Shown here in pieces: positions 1-9,236 of a stretch of DNA of 64,000 nt (the stretch's first letter is position 1; each line of letters opens with the position of its first letter). This DNA comes from Rheinheimera sp. D18 (GTDB lineage: Bacteria > Pseudomonadota > Gammaproteobacteria > Enterobacterales > Alteromonadaceae): positions 372,001 to 436,000 of the forward strand of contig NZ_CP037745.1 in assembly GCF_004345025.1 (NCBI RefSeq), in the 5' to 3' direction. The position numbers and the translations under genes are program-made. The notes below the pieces were generated by a model. The model ran no database searches. It was not told the DNA's origin and was given only the letters and a program-made list of their open reading frames with translations.

Positions 1-788
1 CTTGTCCTTGGGCGCATCGTACTATGATATTTCGCAAGCTAAAGCAACTTGAAGACGTCATTTCTTATAGTGTAGTAAAGCCAGAGATGTTAGATAAGGG
101 CTGGGAATTTGGCGCTGATGGCGATCCTCTCTATCATTTAGATTATGCTTATCAATTGTATTTAAAAGCCGACCCTAGCTACGAGGGGCGAGTGACAGTG
201 CCTATTTTGTGGGATAAAAAAACACAAACTATCGTGAATAACGAATCTGTTGATATTATTCGCATGTTTAATAGCGCCTTTAATGAATTAACCGGCAATA
301 ACGACGATTATTATCCAGCTGCACTGCAAGCTGAAATTGACCAGGTGAATGCACGTATTTACGATACGGTAAATAATGGCGTATATAAAGCCGGTTTCGC
401 CACCTTACAAAGTGCCTATAATGAAGCCTACCTAGCCTTGTTCGATAGCTTAGATTGGTTAGAGCAGCGCTTATCTAAGCAACGTTATTTAGTTGGTGAG
501 CAAATTACAGAAGCCGATTGGCGCTTATTTACCACTCTTATTCGCTTCGATGCTGTTTATCATGGTCATTTTAAATGTAATAGACAAAAACTTAGCGAGT
601 TTCATAACTTAAGCAACTATGTAAACGAGCTATACCAAGTGCCTGGCATTAAAGAAACCGTGGATTTGGAATACAGCAAAATTCATTACTACGCCAGCCA
701 TACCAGCATTAACCCAACCCAAATAGTGCCACTAGGCGCCGCTCAACACTTCGACGCCCCACACGATCGTGATCGGCAATATAATTAA
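1..788 (+). CDS. yqjG: Glutathionyl-hydroquinone reductase (YqjG/ECM4 family), 5' end outside window
   Basis: This omega-class-like GST enzyme reduces glutathionyl-hydroquinones to hydroquinones in the cytoplasm. The reading frame is open from the window edge: codons 3-23 encode CPWAHRT, the family's thioredoxin-fold active-site signature with the catalytic Cys, just before the first internal ATG at 24. That ATG is therefore not the start, and the true start lies to the left of the window. The 261 residues visible cover part of the N-terminal domain and the complete all-helical C-terminal GST domain; the family is usually about 320 aa. A hairpin terminator follows. Assignment is by motif and overall similarity. 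Confidence 0.88.
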   Translation, partial: CPWAHRTMIFRKLKQLEDVISYSVVKPEMLDKGWEFGADGDPLYHLDYAYQLYLKADPSYEGRVTVPILWDKKTQTIVNNESVDIIRMFNSAFNELTGNNDDYYPAALQAEIDQVNARIYDTVNNGVYKAGFATLQSAYNEAYLALFDSLDWLEQRLSKQRYLVGEQITEADWRLFTTLIRFDAVYHGHFKCNRQKLSEFHNLSNYVNELYQVPGIKETVDLEYSKIHYYASHTSINPTQIVPLGAAQHFDAPHDRDRQYN

Positions 789-803
789 AAGAGTTTTGTA
801 ACC

Positions 804-825
804 AAAGCCCCTTAATGGGGCTTTT
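804..825 (+). terminator. Rho-independent terminator of the reductase gene
   Basis: The inverted repeat AAAGCCCC / GGGGCTTT has a 5-6 nt loop and ends in a short T run, 16 nt after the stop codon. The 185 nt between here and the tRNA hold nothing I recognise. Confidence 0.75.
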
Positions 826-1010
826 AATCGGTACCACAGAATAATAATAGCTATATAACTGCTAAAGATTGTTCTAGGTTACTTTATGTTCAAATGAGTA
901 TTACTGTGGCAAAGGATAGGTTGTAAATACAGATTTACGATCCTCTACTGATCCTCAGTGAAGAAATTCTAAGTCTGTTAGTAAGGATTAACTGATAAAG
1001 GCTTTAAAAA

Positions 1011-1087
1011 TGGTGGCCCCAGCTGGACTCGAACCAGCGACCGATCGATTATGAGTCGAGCGCTCTAACCAACTGAGCTATGGGGCC
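1011..1087 (-). tRNA. ileX: tRNA-Ile2 (anticodon CAT, lysidine type)
   Basis: A 77-nt cloverleaf with encoded CCA. Acceptor stem is GGCCCC.., anticodon loop CTCATAA, T arm GCTGG-TTCGAGT-CCAGC. The CAT anticodon would read as Met, but the acceptor, anticodon-stem core and T arm follow E. coli tRNA-Ile2 (GGCCCC.. and CGACTCATAATCG), not elongator tRNA-Met (GGCTACG..). In E. coli ileX also lies near rpoD, which supports the assignment. C34 would be converted to lysidine by TilS so that it reads AUA. Base pair 27-43 looks mismatched (C-U). Confidence 0.85.
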
Positions 1088-1219
1088 ATGTGCAACTTTT
1101 ATATTGAGAGCTCAATAAGTAGCGGCAGGCAGTATAAAAACTTTTGGCTGCTTTGTCATCCAGCTTGTGACATTAAGTGTGGCAACTGCTGTTTTTTTAA
1201 GCTTATAGCGTTAAAAGTA

Positions 1220-1246
1220 ACAAAGGCGCTAAAATAGCGCCTTTGT
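1220..1246 (-). terminator. Probable terminator of rpoD
   Basis: The stem ACAAAGGCGC / GCGCCTTTGT has a short A/T loop and sits 22 nt downstream of the rpoD stop on the minus strand. The T tract after it is interrupted. Confidence 0.65.
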
Positions 1247-1268
1247 ATTAGGAGTACATCGGCCTTAT

Positions 1269-3110
1269 TTACTCGTCAAGAAAGCTCTTTAATACTTCTG
1301 AACGTGATGGATGACGTAGCTTACGCAGTGCTTTTGCTTCAATTTGACGAATACGCTCACGAGTTACGTCAAATTGTTTACCTACTTCTTCTAACGTGTG
1401 GTCGGTATTCATATCGATACCAAAACGCATACGAAGAACTTTTGCTTCACGCGCGGTTAAACCGGCTAACACTTCATTGGTAGCGTTTTTCAGGCTTTCT
1501 ATGGTCGCAGAATCGAGCGGTGATTCACCGGTCGCATCTTCGATAAAGTCACCTAAGTGCGAATCTTCATCGTCGCCAATAGGCGTTTCCATTGAAATAG
1601 GTTCTTTAGCAATTTTTAACACTTTGCGAATTTTGTCTTCTGGCATTAGCATGCGTTCTGACAATTCTTCTGGTGTTGGTTCGCGCCCCATCTCTTGCAG
1701 CATTTGCCGTGAAATACGGTTTAGCTTGTTGATGGTTTCAATCATGTGTACTGGAATACGGATAGTACGGGCTTGGTCAGCGATTGAGCGTGTAATAGCT
1801 TGACGGATCCACCAAGTAGCGTAAGTTGAAAACTTATAACCACGACGATATTCAAACTTATCTACTGCTTTCATCAAGCCGATATTACCTTCCTGAATTA
1901 AATCAAGGAACTGTAAACCGCGGTTGGTGTATTTTTTCGCGATAGAGATAACCAGACGTAAGTTAGCTTCAACCATTTCTTTTTTCGCACGGCGGGCTTT
2001 TGCTTCACCGATTGACATGCGACGGTTGATATCTTTAATTTTAAAGATACTTAGGCCGGTTTCTTCTTCTACCTTTTTCAGTTTTTCGATACTGCGCACT
2101 AGCTCTTCTTGCATATCCTGCAATTTAGCTGAGTAAGGTTTGTTTGCTGCAATTTCTACATTAACCCATGCAGTTGATGTTTCAAAACCGGTAAAGGTTT
2201 TCACAAAGTGCTTTTTCGGCATTTTTGCGTAATCAACACAATGTTTCATGATGATGCGCTCTTGAATGCGCACGCGATCCATCATTTCACGCATGTTTTT
2301 AACTAAGCGATCGAATTGCTTTGGCACTAAACGGAAACAACGGAACACTTCACTTAGCTTTTCAATTTCAGCTTTGGTGGTGGCATGTTCACGGCCATTT
2401 TTGACAATAGAATTACGGGTAACATCGTACTGAGTACGTAGCTCACCGAATTTTTCACGTGCCATTTCTGGATCTGGGCCGGTGTCGCCGTCATCCGCAT
2501 CACTGTCTGCGTCGTCGTCGTCTTCTGAGTCGTTATCGTCCATTTTGTCTTCAGGCACTTCAGAACCGATATTACTACCAATTACAGGCGCTTCTTCAAC
2601 TTCGTTCGGATCGATAAATGCGGTAACAATGTCGCTTAAACGAATTTCTTCAGCTTCATACTTGTCCCACTGCTCTAGCAGGTAAGTAATGGCTTCTGGA
2701 TATTCAGCTACCGAGCTTTGAACGGTATTAATACCTTCTTCGATACGTTTGGCGATAACAATTTCGCCCTCACGAGTTAGTAGCTCTACTGTGCCCATTT
2801 CGCGCATGTACATACGCACAGGGTCAGTAGTACGGCCTAGTTCTTTATCTACGCTAACTAATGCCTGAGCTGCTTCTTCAACGGCATCTTCATCCGTGGT
2901 AGCATCAGCCATGATTAGATCATCGGCATCCGGGGCACTTTCAAATACCTGGATCCCCATGTCATTGATCATGCGGACAATGTCTTCTATCTGATCAGAA
3001 TCGATAATATCTTGCGGTAGGTGGTCATTCACCTCGGCGAAGGTTAGATAACCTTGCTCTTTACCTTTGATGATCAAGAGTTTTAACTGCGACTGAGGAT
3101 TTTGCTCCAT
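1269..3110 (-). CDS. rpoD: RNA polymerase primary sigma factor RpoD (sigma-70)
   Basis: Housekeeping sigma factor that directs RNA polymerase to -35/-10 promoters. At 613 aa it matches the E. coli protein. Region 1.1 is at the N terminus and region 1.2 begins near residue 96 ([16 protein letters not shown]). A non-conserved region follows with a very acidic stretch at about 190-212. Regions 2-3 include the [14 protein letters not shown] segment, and region 4.2 near the C terminus has [19 protein letters not shown]. It is the last gene of the rpsU-dnaG-rpoD operon, 85 nt after dnaG, and is followed by a hairpin. Confidence 0.98.
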   Translation of the reverse strand: MEQNPQSQLKLLIIKGKEQGYLTFAEVNDHLPQDIIDSDQIEDIVRMINDMGIQVFESAPDADDLIMADATTDEDAVEEAAQALVSVDKELGRTTDPVRMYMREMGTVELLTREGEIVIAKRIEEGINTVQSSVAEYPEAITYLLEQWDKYEAEEIRLSDIVTAFIDPNEVEEAPVIGSNIGSEVPEDKMDDNDSEDDDDADSDADDGDTGPDPEMAREKFGELRTQYDVTRNSIVKNGREHATTKAEIEKLSEVFRCFRLVPKQFDRLVKNMREMMDRVRIQERIIMKHCVDYAKMPKKHFVKTFTGFETSTAWVNVEIAANKPYSAKLQDMQEELVRSIEKLKKVEEETGLSIFKIKDINRRMSIGEAKARRAKKEMVEANLRLVISIAKKYTNRGLQFLDLIQEGNIGLMKAVDKFEYRRGYKFSTYATWWIRQAITRSIADQARTIRIPVHMIETINKLNRISRQMLQEMGREPTPEELSERMLMPEDKIRKVLKIAKEPISMETPIGDDEDSHLGDFIEDATGESPLDSATIESLKNATNEVLAGLTAREAKVLRMRFGIDMNTDHTLEEVGKQFDVTRERIRQIEAKALRKLRHPSRSEVLKSFLDE

Positions 3111-3195
3111 AGAGACTGATCTTCCACCAATGTTGATTAATGTAAAATTGCGAACTAGTGATTATAACAAAGCGCGGCTTTTCTAGCCAGCCGCA

Positions 3196-4950
3196 TTAGT
3201 TCGCAAGCCTCGGTTTTTTGCTTTTCAGGGCCTGTAATAACAATTTGTATTCATGCCATTCGGCTTTACTTAACTGTTGTAGCTTATCTTTTCGTTCAAG
3301 CGCCTCTAAGCGTTGCTGTAAATACTGATCTTCAATTGAGTGAAAAGTATCAACAAACTCTTGGCATAGTTGCTCTGGGTCAATTTGGTGATCCCAAGCA
3401 GCGAGTGTCATTAAGATGCTGTGCTCTGGTAAATCACGCCATTGCTCCAATAGCTGTGCAGTAGTTAAACTAGGTTCTTGTTGCAGTCGTTGCTGCAGCG
3501 TTAATAGTAGGCCGATACCGGGAATATTTGCATCAGCAAGTTCTGGGGCATTAGGCATTACTTTCACTATATTGGGGTTCTGCAGCAATAAACCAATAGC
3601 GCGACGCATTGGTGTTATTTTCATTGCGCTTGACTTAACGCGATTACTGGCTCGACTAACCGTGGCTTTAGTGCGTTCACGCGGCTTACCAAGCAAGTTT
3701 GCTAGTTTGTCGGTTAAACTTTCACGGTAAAACTCACTAGGAATTTGTTTAATAAGCTCGCTAGCCTTTACCGATAATGCAGATTTCCCGCCATCAGTGC
3801 TGGGATCAAACTCTTGAATTAAATGCTCAAAAAAATACTGATTTAATGGTGTTGCAGCACTGATTCGTTGTAAAAATGCGGCTTTACCTTCTTTTTGCAC
3901 TAAAGAGTCGGGATCTTCACCATCGGGTAAAAATACAAAGTTTAACTCAACGCCATCTTTTAATTGGGGCAGGGCGCTTTGTAGTGCACGCCAAGCGGCA
4001 TCGCGGCCTGCTCGGTCACCGTCGTAACAGCACACCACTTTAGGGGTAAAGCGAAATAGTGCGTGCATATGGTCAGAGGTGGTGGCAGTGCCTAGGCAAG
4101 CTACGGCAAAACGAATATCTTGCTCGGCTAAGGCAACAACGTCCATATAGCCTTCAACCACTAAAACCTGCTCTAAATGGCCAGGCTGTTGGCGAGCTTC
4201 ATATAAGCCATATAACTCTCTGCCTTTTTGAAACAGGCGACTTTCTGGTGAATTTAAGTACTTTGGTGTGCCATCGCCTAATACTCGACCGCCAAATGCG
4301 ATAACCCGGCCGCGTTTATCGCGGATAGGGAACATTAAGCGTTCGCGGAAAAAATCGTATTCACGGCCATTATCATTACGGTTTATTAAGCGCAGCTCTA
4401 CGAGCTGATCACGTAATTGCCGATTATTGGTTGGGCTTAAGCGTTTTAGTAAGTTATCCCAGCCATCGGGCGCATAACCAATACCAAAGTCGTTTAGCGT
4501 TTTTGCACTTAATCCACGCTGGCTAACGTATTGTTGCACTGAACCGGCGTTAGGGTGCTGTTGCAACTGCTGTTGATAAAACTCACTAGCTTGCTGCATT
4601 AAGTTGTAATCGTCAGCCTGCACTGCTGGTCTCGCGCGGCCAACGCCTTGCTCACGAGGTACTTCTACATGATGCTGTTGTGCAAGTTCTTCAATAGCTT
4701 CAACAAATTCAAGCTGCTCAAATTCCATCATAAAACTGATGGCATTGCCGTGCGCACCACAGCCAAAACAATGATAAAACTGCTTATCTGGGCTTACGGT
4801 AAAAGATGGCGATTTTTCACTGTGGAAAGGGCAGCAGGCAGCGTAATTTCTACCTGCCTTTTTTAGCGGTACACGTTGGTCGATAAGCTCAACGATGTCG
4901 GTGCGAGCCAACAAGTCGTCGATAAACTGTCTTGGAATTTGTCCTGACAC
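3196..4950 (-). CDS. dnaG: DNA primase DnaG
   Basis: Makes RNA primers for Okazaki fragments and works with DnaB helicase at the replication fork. It has 584 aa. The N-terminal zinc-binding domain shows CCPFHSEK...FYHCFGCGAHG (about residues 39-64). The TOPRIM core includes VVEGYMDVVAL and CCYDGDRAGRDAAW, and the C-terminal helical region binds DnaB. The start is GTG, preceded by AAAGGA on the minus strand, and aligns with E. coli (GQIPRQFIDDLLARTDIV). It is the middle gene of the macromolecular-synthesis operon, separated from rpsU by a hairpin. Confidence 0.98.
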   Translation of the reverse strand: MSGQIPRQFIDDLLARTDIVELIDQRVPLKKAGRNYAACCPFHSEKSPSFTVSPDKQFYHCFGCGAHGNAISFMMEFEQLEFVEAIEELAQQHHVEVPREQGVGRARPAVQADDYNLMQQASEFYQQQLQQHPNAGSVQQYVSQRGLSAKTLNDFGIGYAPDGWDNLLKRLSPTNNRQLRDQLVELRLINRNDNGREYDFFRERLMFPIRDKRGRVIAFGGRVLGDGTPKYLNSPESRLFQKGRELYGLYEARQQPGHLEQVLVVEGYMDVVALAEQDIRFAVACLGTATTSDHMHALFRFTPKVVCCYDGDRAGRDAAWRALQSALPQLKDGVELNFVFLPDGEDPDSLVQKEGKAAFLQRISAATPLNQYFFEHLIQEFDPSTDGGKSALSVKASELIKQIPSEFYRESLTDKLANLLGKPRERTKATVSRASNRVKSSAMKITPMRRAIGLLLQNPNIVKVMPNAPELADANIPGIGLLLTLQQRLQQEPSLTTAQLLEQWRDLPEHSILMTLAAWDHQIDPEQLCQEFVDTFHSIEDQYLQQRLEALERKDKLQQLSKAEWHEYKLLLQALKSKKPRLAN

Positions 4951-4984
4951 CTTTTTCCTTTTGGCTTTTTGCAGAAAAAGACAA

Positions 4985-5005
4985 ACCGTGCCTTGCGAGC
5001 ACGGT
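4985..5005 (-). terminator. Attenuator-like terminator between rpsU and dnaG
   Basis: A 7-bp stem ACCGTGC / GCACGGT with a 7-nt loop, followed on the minus strand by TTTGTCTTTTTC. In E. coli the rpsU-dnaG junction also has a partial terminator that lets S21 be made in excess over primase; the same role is inferred here from position. Confidence 0.65.
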
Positions 5006-5098
5006 ATGCAGATGTCGACTTGCGATGTTGTATTGGTGGCTTAAAACGGACGTTAAACTATGTCAGTAACCGGCACCAATATCGCGAAGCGGGTACTC

Positions 5099-5314
5099 TT
5101 AGTACAGCTTGATACGACGTGCGTTTTCGCGAGACAGCTTCTTAGCATGACGCTTAACAGCTGCTGCTTTCTTACGCTTACGGATCCAAGTTGGTTTTTC
5201 GTAGAATTCTTTAGCGCGTACGTCAGCTAAAATACCAGCTTTTTCGCATGAGCGCTTGAAACGACGTAATGCTACGTCAAACGGTTCGTTTTCTTTTACT
5301 TTAACAACAGGCAT
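5099..5314 (-). CDS. rpsU: 30S ribosomal protein S21
   Basis: Small, highly basic 71-aa protein of the 30S subunit needed for initiation on natural mRNAs. The sequence shows the family's conserved [16 protein letters not shown] core and a Lys/Arg-rich tail ending RRIKLY. ATG start with AGGTGAG a few bases upstream on the minus strand. It is the first gene of the rpsU-dnaG-rpoD operon; the 180-nt gap to divergent tsaD should hold both promoters. Confidence 0.98.
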   Translation of the reverse strand: MPVVKVKENEPFDVALRRFKRSCEKAGILADVRAKEFYEKPTWIRKRKKAAAVKRHAKKLSRENARRIKLY

Positions 5315-5494
5315 TAAATTCTCACCTCAGGGCCAAATTGGTTATCTGTGAACCAATACGATTAAAAATGGTGCGGCATTTTACGCAAAAAGCTAAGACG
5401 ATGTAAAGCTATTCCGCGATCTAAATCCGATCCTCTAGCTCTGACAGTGCTGAGCCGTTACAATAGCCGCCATTTTAGCTGAATTGAGACGCGG

Positions 5495-6508
5495 ATGCGA
5501 GTTTTAGGTATCGAAACTTCTTGTGATGAAACCGGTATTGCTATTTATGATAGCGAGCAGGGTTTGTTAAGCCATGTGCTATATAGTCAAATTCCAATCC
5601 ATGCTGATTACGGCGGCGTAGTGCCAGAATTGGCGTCGCGCGATCATATTCGCAAAACTATTCCACTGATCAAGCAAGCCTTAGCTGATGCTGGTATTAC
5701 TGCTGCTGAAATTGATGGCGTAGCCTATACCGCAGGCCCCGGGTTAGCGGGAGCCTTGTTAGTTGGTGCATCGATTGGTCGCTCACTGGCAATGGCATGG
5801 CAAAAGCCGGCGTTGGCCGTGCACCATATGGAAGGCCATTTATTGGCACCAATGCTGGAAGAGCATTCGCCAGAGTTTCCGTTTTTAGCTTTATTAGTAT
5901 CGGGCGGGCATACGCAGTTGGTAGCGGTAGAAGGTATTGGCCAGTATCAACTGTTGGGCGAGTCGATAGACGATGCTGCTGGCGAAGCCTTCGATAAAAC
6001 AGCTAAATTAATGGGCTTAGACTACCCTGGTGGGCCGTTACTGGCCAAACTTGCACTGCAAGGTAATGCGAAAAAATATAAATTTCCGCGGCCAATGACC
6101 GATCGGCCCGGTTTAGATTTTAGTTTTAGTGGTTTAAAAACCTCTGCAGCAAATGTTATTGCTAAAGAAGGCAATAGCCCACAGGTGCAAGCTGATATTG
6201 CCGCGTCATTTCAGCAAGCGGTGGTTGATACGCTAGTAATTAAAAGCGAGCGCGCTTTGCTACAAACCGGTTATAAGCGTTTAGTTATTGCTGGTGGTGT
6301 TAGTGCCAATACGTCGTTACGTGAGCAACTTGCCGTATTATTAAAACGTTATGGCGGTGAGGTGTTTTATCCACGTAAAGAGTTTTGTACTGACAATGGC
6401 GCAATGATTGCGCTAGCCGGTTATTTTCGTTTAGCAGCGGGGCAACAACAAGACTTAACTATTGGCGTAACACCACGTTGGCCAATGCAAGATTTGCCGG
6501 CAGTTTAA
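5495..6508 (+). CDS. tsaD: tRNA N6-threonylcarbamoyladenosine transferase TsaD
   Basis: Transfers the threonylcarbamoyl group from TC-AMP to A37 of tRNAs that read ANN codons, together with TsaB and TsaE. It has 337 aa and an ASKHA fold. The sequence begins [19 protein letters not shown], typical of the family. The metal-binding HHMEGH motif is near residue 110, followed by SGGHTQLV, a GEAFDK segment and a C-terminal [13 protein letters not shown] start. Divergent from rpsU, as in many gammaproteobacteria. Confidence 0.97.
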   Translation: MRVLGIETSCDETGIAIYDSEQGLLSHVLYSQIPIHADYGGVVPELASRDHIRKTIPLIKQALADAGITAAEIDGVAYTAGPGLAGALLVGASIGRSLAMAWQKPALAVHHMEGHLLAPMLEEHSPEFPFLALLVSGGHTQLVAVEGIGQYQLLGESIDDAAGEAFDKTAKLMGLDYPGGPLLAKLALQGNAKKYKFPRPMTDRPGLDFSFSGLKTSAANVIAKEGNSPQVQADIAASFQQAVVDTLVIKSERALLQTGYKRLVIAGGVSANTSLREQLAVLLKRYGGEVFYPRKEFCTDNGAMIALAGYFRLAAGQQQDLTIGVTPRWPMQDLPAV

Positions 6509-6526
6509 AATTTACTATGTGTTTGA

Positions 6527-6554
6527 GTTAAAGGTTAAAGGTTGAAGGTTGGAA
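6527..6554. repeat. Four tandem 7-mers after tsaD
   Basis: Four head-to-tail heptamers: GTTAAAG, GTTAAAG, GTTGAAG, GTTGGAA. They lie 19 nt after the tsaD stop, in the convergent gap to plsY. No function can be assigned. Confidence 0.6.
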
Positions 6555-6572
6555 TCCCGATTTGGGCGTCAC

Positions 6573-6661
6573 AGAGTGTTTGAACGGACGCGTTAGCGGT
6601 AGTGAGTTGCTGTGGCGAGCCAAAGCGGGAGTTGCAACCGAAAACGCAGTAACCACACTCT
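6573..6661. repeat. Imperfect palindromic intergenic segment between tsaD and plsY
   Basis: An 89-nt segment bounded by AGAGTGT (6573-6579) and its exact reverse complement ACACTCT (6655-6661). Further partly complementary stretches lie inside. It occupies the convergent tsaD/plsY gap and may be a dispersed intergenic repeat, but only one copy is in the window. Confidence 0.3.
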
Positions 6662-6681
6662 AGTCATGATTGAACTAGTCT

Positions 6682-7287
6682 TCATTCTCGAATGCGTTTG
6701 GTTTTATCCCAAATTTTACTTTCTTTGCCCTGCCACAATCGTAAGATGTTTTCACGATGACGCACAATAATCAGGATGCTTAGCATCAGTACCGGCAACG
6801 TATAGAGCGGCTTAATAAACCAAGTAAATAACGGCGCTAGGCTAACGGTTAAAATAGCCGCTAGTGAAGAGTAGCCAGTAAAAATGACTATTATTAACCA
6901 GCTTACAATTAATAAACCGGCTAAATCTAGGCCAATGGGCATCATGGCGCCAAATGCGGTAGCAACCGCTTTGCCGCCTTTAAAGCCAAAAAATAATGGA
7001 AAAATATGACCAACACAGGCTGAAATTGCAATTAGGCCAAGGAAGAGCGGTTCTATTTTTAAAAAATAGGAACCCCAGACCGGAATAGTGCCCTTAAGAA
7101 TGTCGAATAGCAGTACTAATACTGCGGGGAATTTTCCACCGAGACGTAAAACGTTGGTGGCACCTGGGTTGCCAGAGCCGTGTGAACGGGGATCAGGTAA
7201 GCGAAACAGCTTGCTGACCAGCACTGCTGATGAAATGGAGCCTAAAAGATAGGCTGCTAGCATCATAATTCCAATCAGCGGGGTCAT
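6682..7287 (-). CDS. plsY: Acyl-phosphate:glycerol-3-phosphate acyltransferase PlsY
   Basis: Inner-membrane enzyme that acylates glycerol-3-phosphate from acyl-phosphate, the first step of phospholipid synthesis. It has 201 aa with about five hydrophobic segments. The family's loop motifs are visible: [12 protein letters not shown] near residues 37-48 and [13 protein letters not shown] near 103-115. It lies convergent to tsaD and divergent from folB, a linkage also seen in E. coli. Confidence 0.95.
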   Translation of the reverse strand: MTPLIGIMMLAAYLLGSISSAVLVSKLFRLPDPRSHGSGNPGATNVLRLGGKFPAVLVLLFDILKGTIPVWGSYFLKIEPLFLGLIAISACVGHIFPLFFGFKGGKAVATAFGAMMPIGLDLAGLLIVSWLIIVIFTGYSSLAAILTVSLAPLFTWFIKPLYTLPVLMLSILIIVRHRENILRLWQGKESKIWDKTKRIRE

Positions 7288-7425
7288 TAAGGCGGTTCCT
7301 CAGCACCAGTTTTTACGGTAATATTACTGCCTAATTTAGGGGAAGCAGATTATAGGCTTTTTGCCGTTTTACCTATCCGACCAGCCTACCTGAAACCAGA
7401 AATAACGCAATGCGGATGTAACTGA

Positions 7426-7779
7426 ATGGACATAGTTTTTATAAAACAGCTACAAGTAGACACTGTAATAGGGGTTTACGACTGGGAAAAGACCATTCAG
7501 CAACCTTTGTTTCTGGATCTGTCATTAACAAATGATCAGCGTAGCGCTGCAGCAGCCGATGATATTAAATTAACGCTTGATTATGCGGTAATAGCAGAAA
7601 AAGTGACCCAGCTTATTACTGCGCAACCGATAGAGCTAATAGAAACGGTAGCCGAGCGCGTAGCACAAATGCTGCTTGCTGAATTTGCCACTAATAAAGT
7701 TGAAGTTACGGTAACTAAACCCGGGGCCGTACCTAAAGCGCAGACGGTGGGCGTGCACATTGTGCGGAGCCGAAATTAA
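7426..7779 (+). CDS. folB: Dihydroneopterin aldolase FolB
   Basis: Cleaves 7,8-dihydroneopterin to 6-hydroxymethyl-dihydropterin and glycolaldehyde in folate synthesis. The 117-aa length is normal. The N terminus (MDIVFIKQLQVDTVIGVYDWE) matches the family, with the conserved Glu of the VYDWEK segment, and the conserved C-terminal TVTKPGAV is present. The stop codon overlaps the start of folK (TAATG), so the two consecutive pathway steps are translationally coupled. Confidence 0.96.
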   Translation: MDIVFIKQLQVDTVIGVYDWEKTIQQPLFLDLSLTNDQRSAAAADDIKLTLDYAVIAEKVTQLITAQPIELIETVAERVAQMLLAEFATNKVEVTVTKPGAVPKAQTVGVHIVRSRN

Positions 7780-8264
7780 TGGCGCGTATTTATATTAGCA
7801 TTGGCACTAATACTAACCGCAGCTACCATATTCAGGCTGCAGTCAGTGCATTAGGCCAACATTTCGGCCAGTTAACGTTGTCATCGGTATATGAAAGCGA
7901 AGCGGTTGGCTTTAAAGGCAAAGCGTTTTATAACATGGTGGTAGCAGCCGATACGAGCTTATCTGTTGCGCAATGCGTGGCGTTATTTAAGCAAATAGAA
8001 GACGCTTATGGCCGCGATCGCAGTGCGGCAAAGTTTAGCGGTCGTACTCTAGATCTAGATTTGCTAACCTATGACGATGCTGTGTGTCAGCAACCTGTAG
8101 AATTACCCCGAGCTGAAATTACTGAAAATGCCTTTGTATTATGGCCTTTATCTGAGATTGCGCCCGAGGTTATACACCCAATAACAGGGCAAAGTTATGC
8201 TAGCCTATGGCTGCAGTATACAAAACAACAAAAATTATGGCCGGTGCCATTTCAATGGAGTTGA
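7779..8264 (+). CDS. folK: HPPK: 2-amino-4-hydroxy-6-hydroxymethyldihydropteridine pyrophosphokinase
   Basis: Transfers pyrophosphate from ATP to the product of FolB, priming it for condensation with p-aminobenzoate. It has 161 aa. Family features are IGTNTNR at the N terminus, the central YGRDRSAAKFSGRTLDLDLLTYD signature (about residues 72-94) with the Mg-binding Asp pair, and the PRAEITENAFVLWPL segment. It overlaps folB by one base. Confidence 0.95.
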   Translation: MARIYISIGTNTNRSYHIQAAVSALGQHFGQLTLSSVYESEAVGFKGKAFYNMVVAADTSLSVAQCVALFKQIEDAYGRDRSAAKFSGRTLDLDLLTYDDAVCQQPVELPRAEITENAFVLWPLSEIAPEVIHPITGQSYASLWLQYTKQQKLWPVPFQWS

Positions 8265-8345
8265 TGGCTTTTGTTAAGCTGCTAAAACACAAGCTGGTTT
8301 AACTTAAGATGTTTTTTAATTTTAATTTTAATTAAATAAGTTGCT

Positions 8346-9173
8346 ATGGATATAATTTTATTATTAAAGGCCCTACTGCTAGGCATTGTAGAAGGCATTA
8401 CAGAGTTTTTACCCATTTCAAGTACTGGCCATTTAATTGTTAGTGCTGATCTGCTTAATTTTCACAGTACGGAAAAGGTTTTTGAAATAGCGATTCAATT
8501 AGGCGCTGTCTTAGCGGTGGTTTACGAATATCGCCAGCGTTTTAGTCATATCCTAACGCATGTCGGTAGGGATGCTAAGGTAAACCGTTTTGTCGTAAAT
8601 ATAGCAATTGCCTTTATACCAGCGGCAGTCGTTGGGCTATTGTTTTCCTCTAAAATTAAAGAGTTTTTGTTTAACCCTATCACCGTAGCCACCGCTTTGG
8701 TTGTTGGCGGATTAATTATGTTTTGGGCGGAGCATAGACAAAAAACAGTACAACCAAGAGTGTTAAATGTTGATGATATGACAGCAAAAGATGCATTAGT
8801 GGTGGGCTGTGCGCAAATATTAGCGCTAATTCCTGGCACATCGCGTTCAGGCAGCACGATTATTGGCGGTATGTTTAGTGGTTTAGAACGTAAAGTAGCA
8901 ACTGAATTCTCGTTCTTTTTAGCCGTGCCTATTATGTTTGCCGCAACCGGCTATCAAATACTGAAATATCGTGATCTTTTTAGTGTTGATGATATAGCAA
9001 CTATTGCCGTTGGTTTTATCGCCGCTTTTATAAGTGGTTTATTTGCGGTGCGTGCGTTATTAAAATTTTTAGCGAATCATAACTACGTACCGTTTGCCTG
9101 GTACCGCGTGATTTTTGGCGGCATTATTTTACTGACATGGGCAACCGGCATGGTTGAGTGGACTGTGCCTTAA
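8346..9173 (+). CDS. uppP: Undecaprenyl-diphosphatase UppP (BacA)
   Basis: Integral-membrane phosphatase that recycles undecaprenyl pyrophosphate to the C55-P lipid carrier for peptidoglycan; overexpression gives bacitracin resistance. It has 275 aa and is hydrophobic throughout. The two catalytic motifs are present: [15 protein letters not shown] (about residues 17-31) and [10 protein letters not shown] (about 162-171). A strong terminator follows. The preceding 81 nt are A/T-rich. Confidence 0.97.
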   Translation: MDIILLLKALLLGIVEGITEFLPISSTGHLIVSADLLNFHSTEKVFEIAIQLGAVLAVVYEYRQRFSHILTHVGRDAKVNRFVVNIAIAFIPAAVVGLLFSSKIKEFLFNPITVATALVVGGLIMFWAEHRQKTVQPRVLNVDDMTAKDALVVGCAQILALIPGTSRSGSTIIGGMFSGLERKVATEFSFFLAVPIMFAATGYQILKYRDLFSVDDIATIAVGFIAAFISGLFAVRALLKFLANHNYVPFAWYRVIFGGIILLTWATGMVEWTVP

Positions 9174-9204
9174 CATTGTCGTTTAATATTTATAATTACT
9201 ACAG

Positions 9205-9234
9205 TAAGCAGCCGGTTATGGCTGCTTATTTTTT
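9205..9234 (+). terminator. Rho-independent terminator of uppP
   Basis: Stem TAAGCAGCC / GGCTGCTTA followed by six T residues, 32 nt after the uppP stop and just before the convergent cca stop. Confidence 0.85.
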
Positions 9235-9236
9235 AG

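Noticed and set aside
2354-2685. Asp/Ser-rich frames opposite or alongside rpoD
   Set aside because: They are low-complexity shadows of the acidic non-conserved region of sigma-70.
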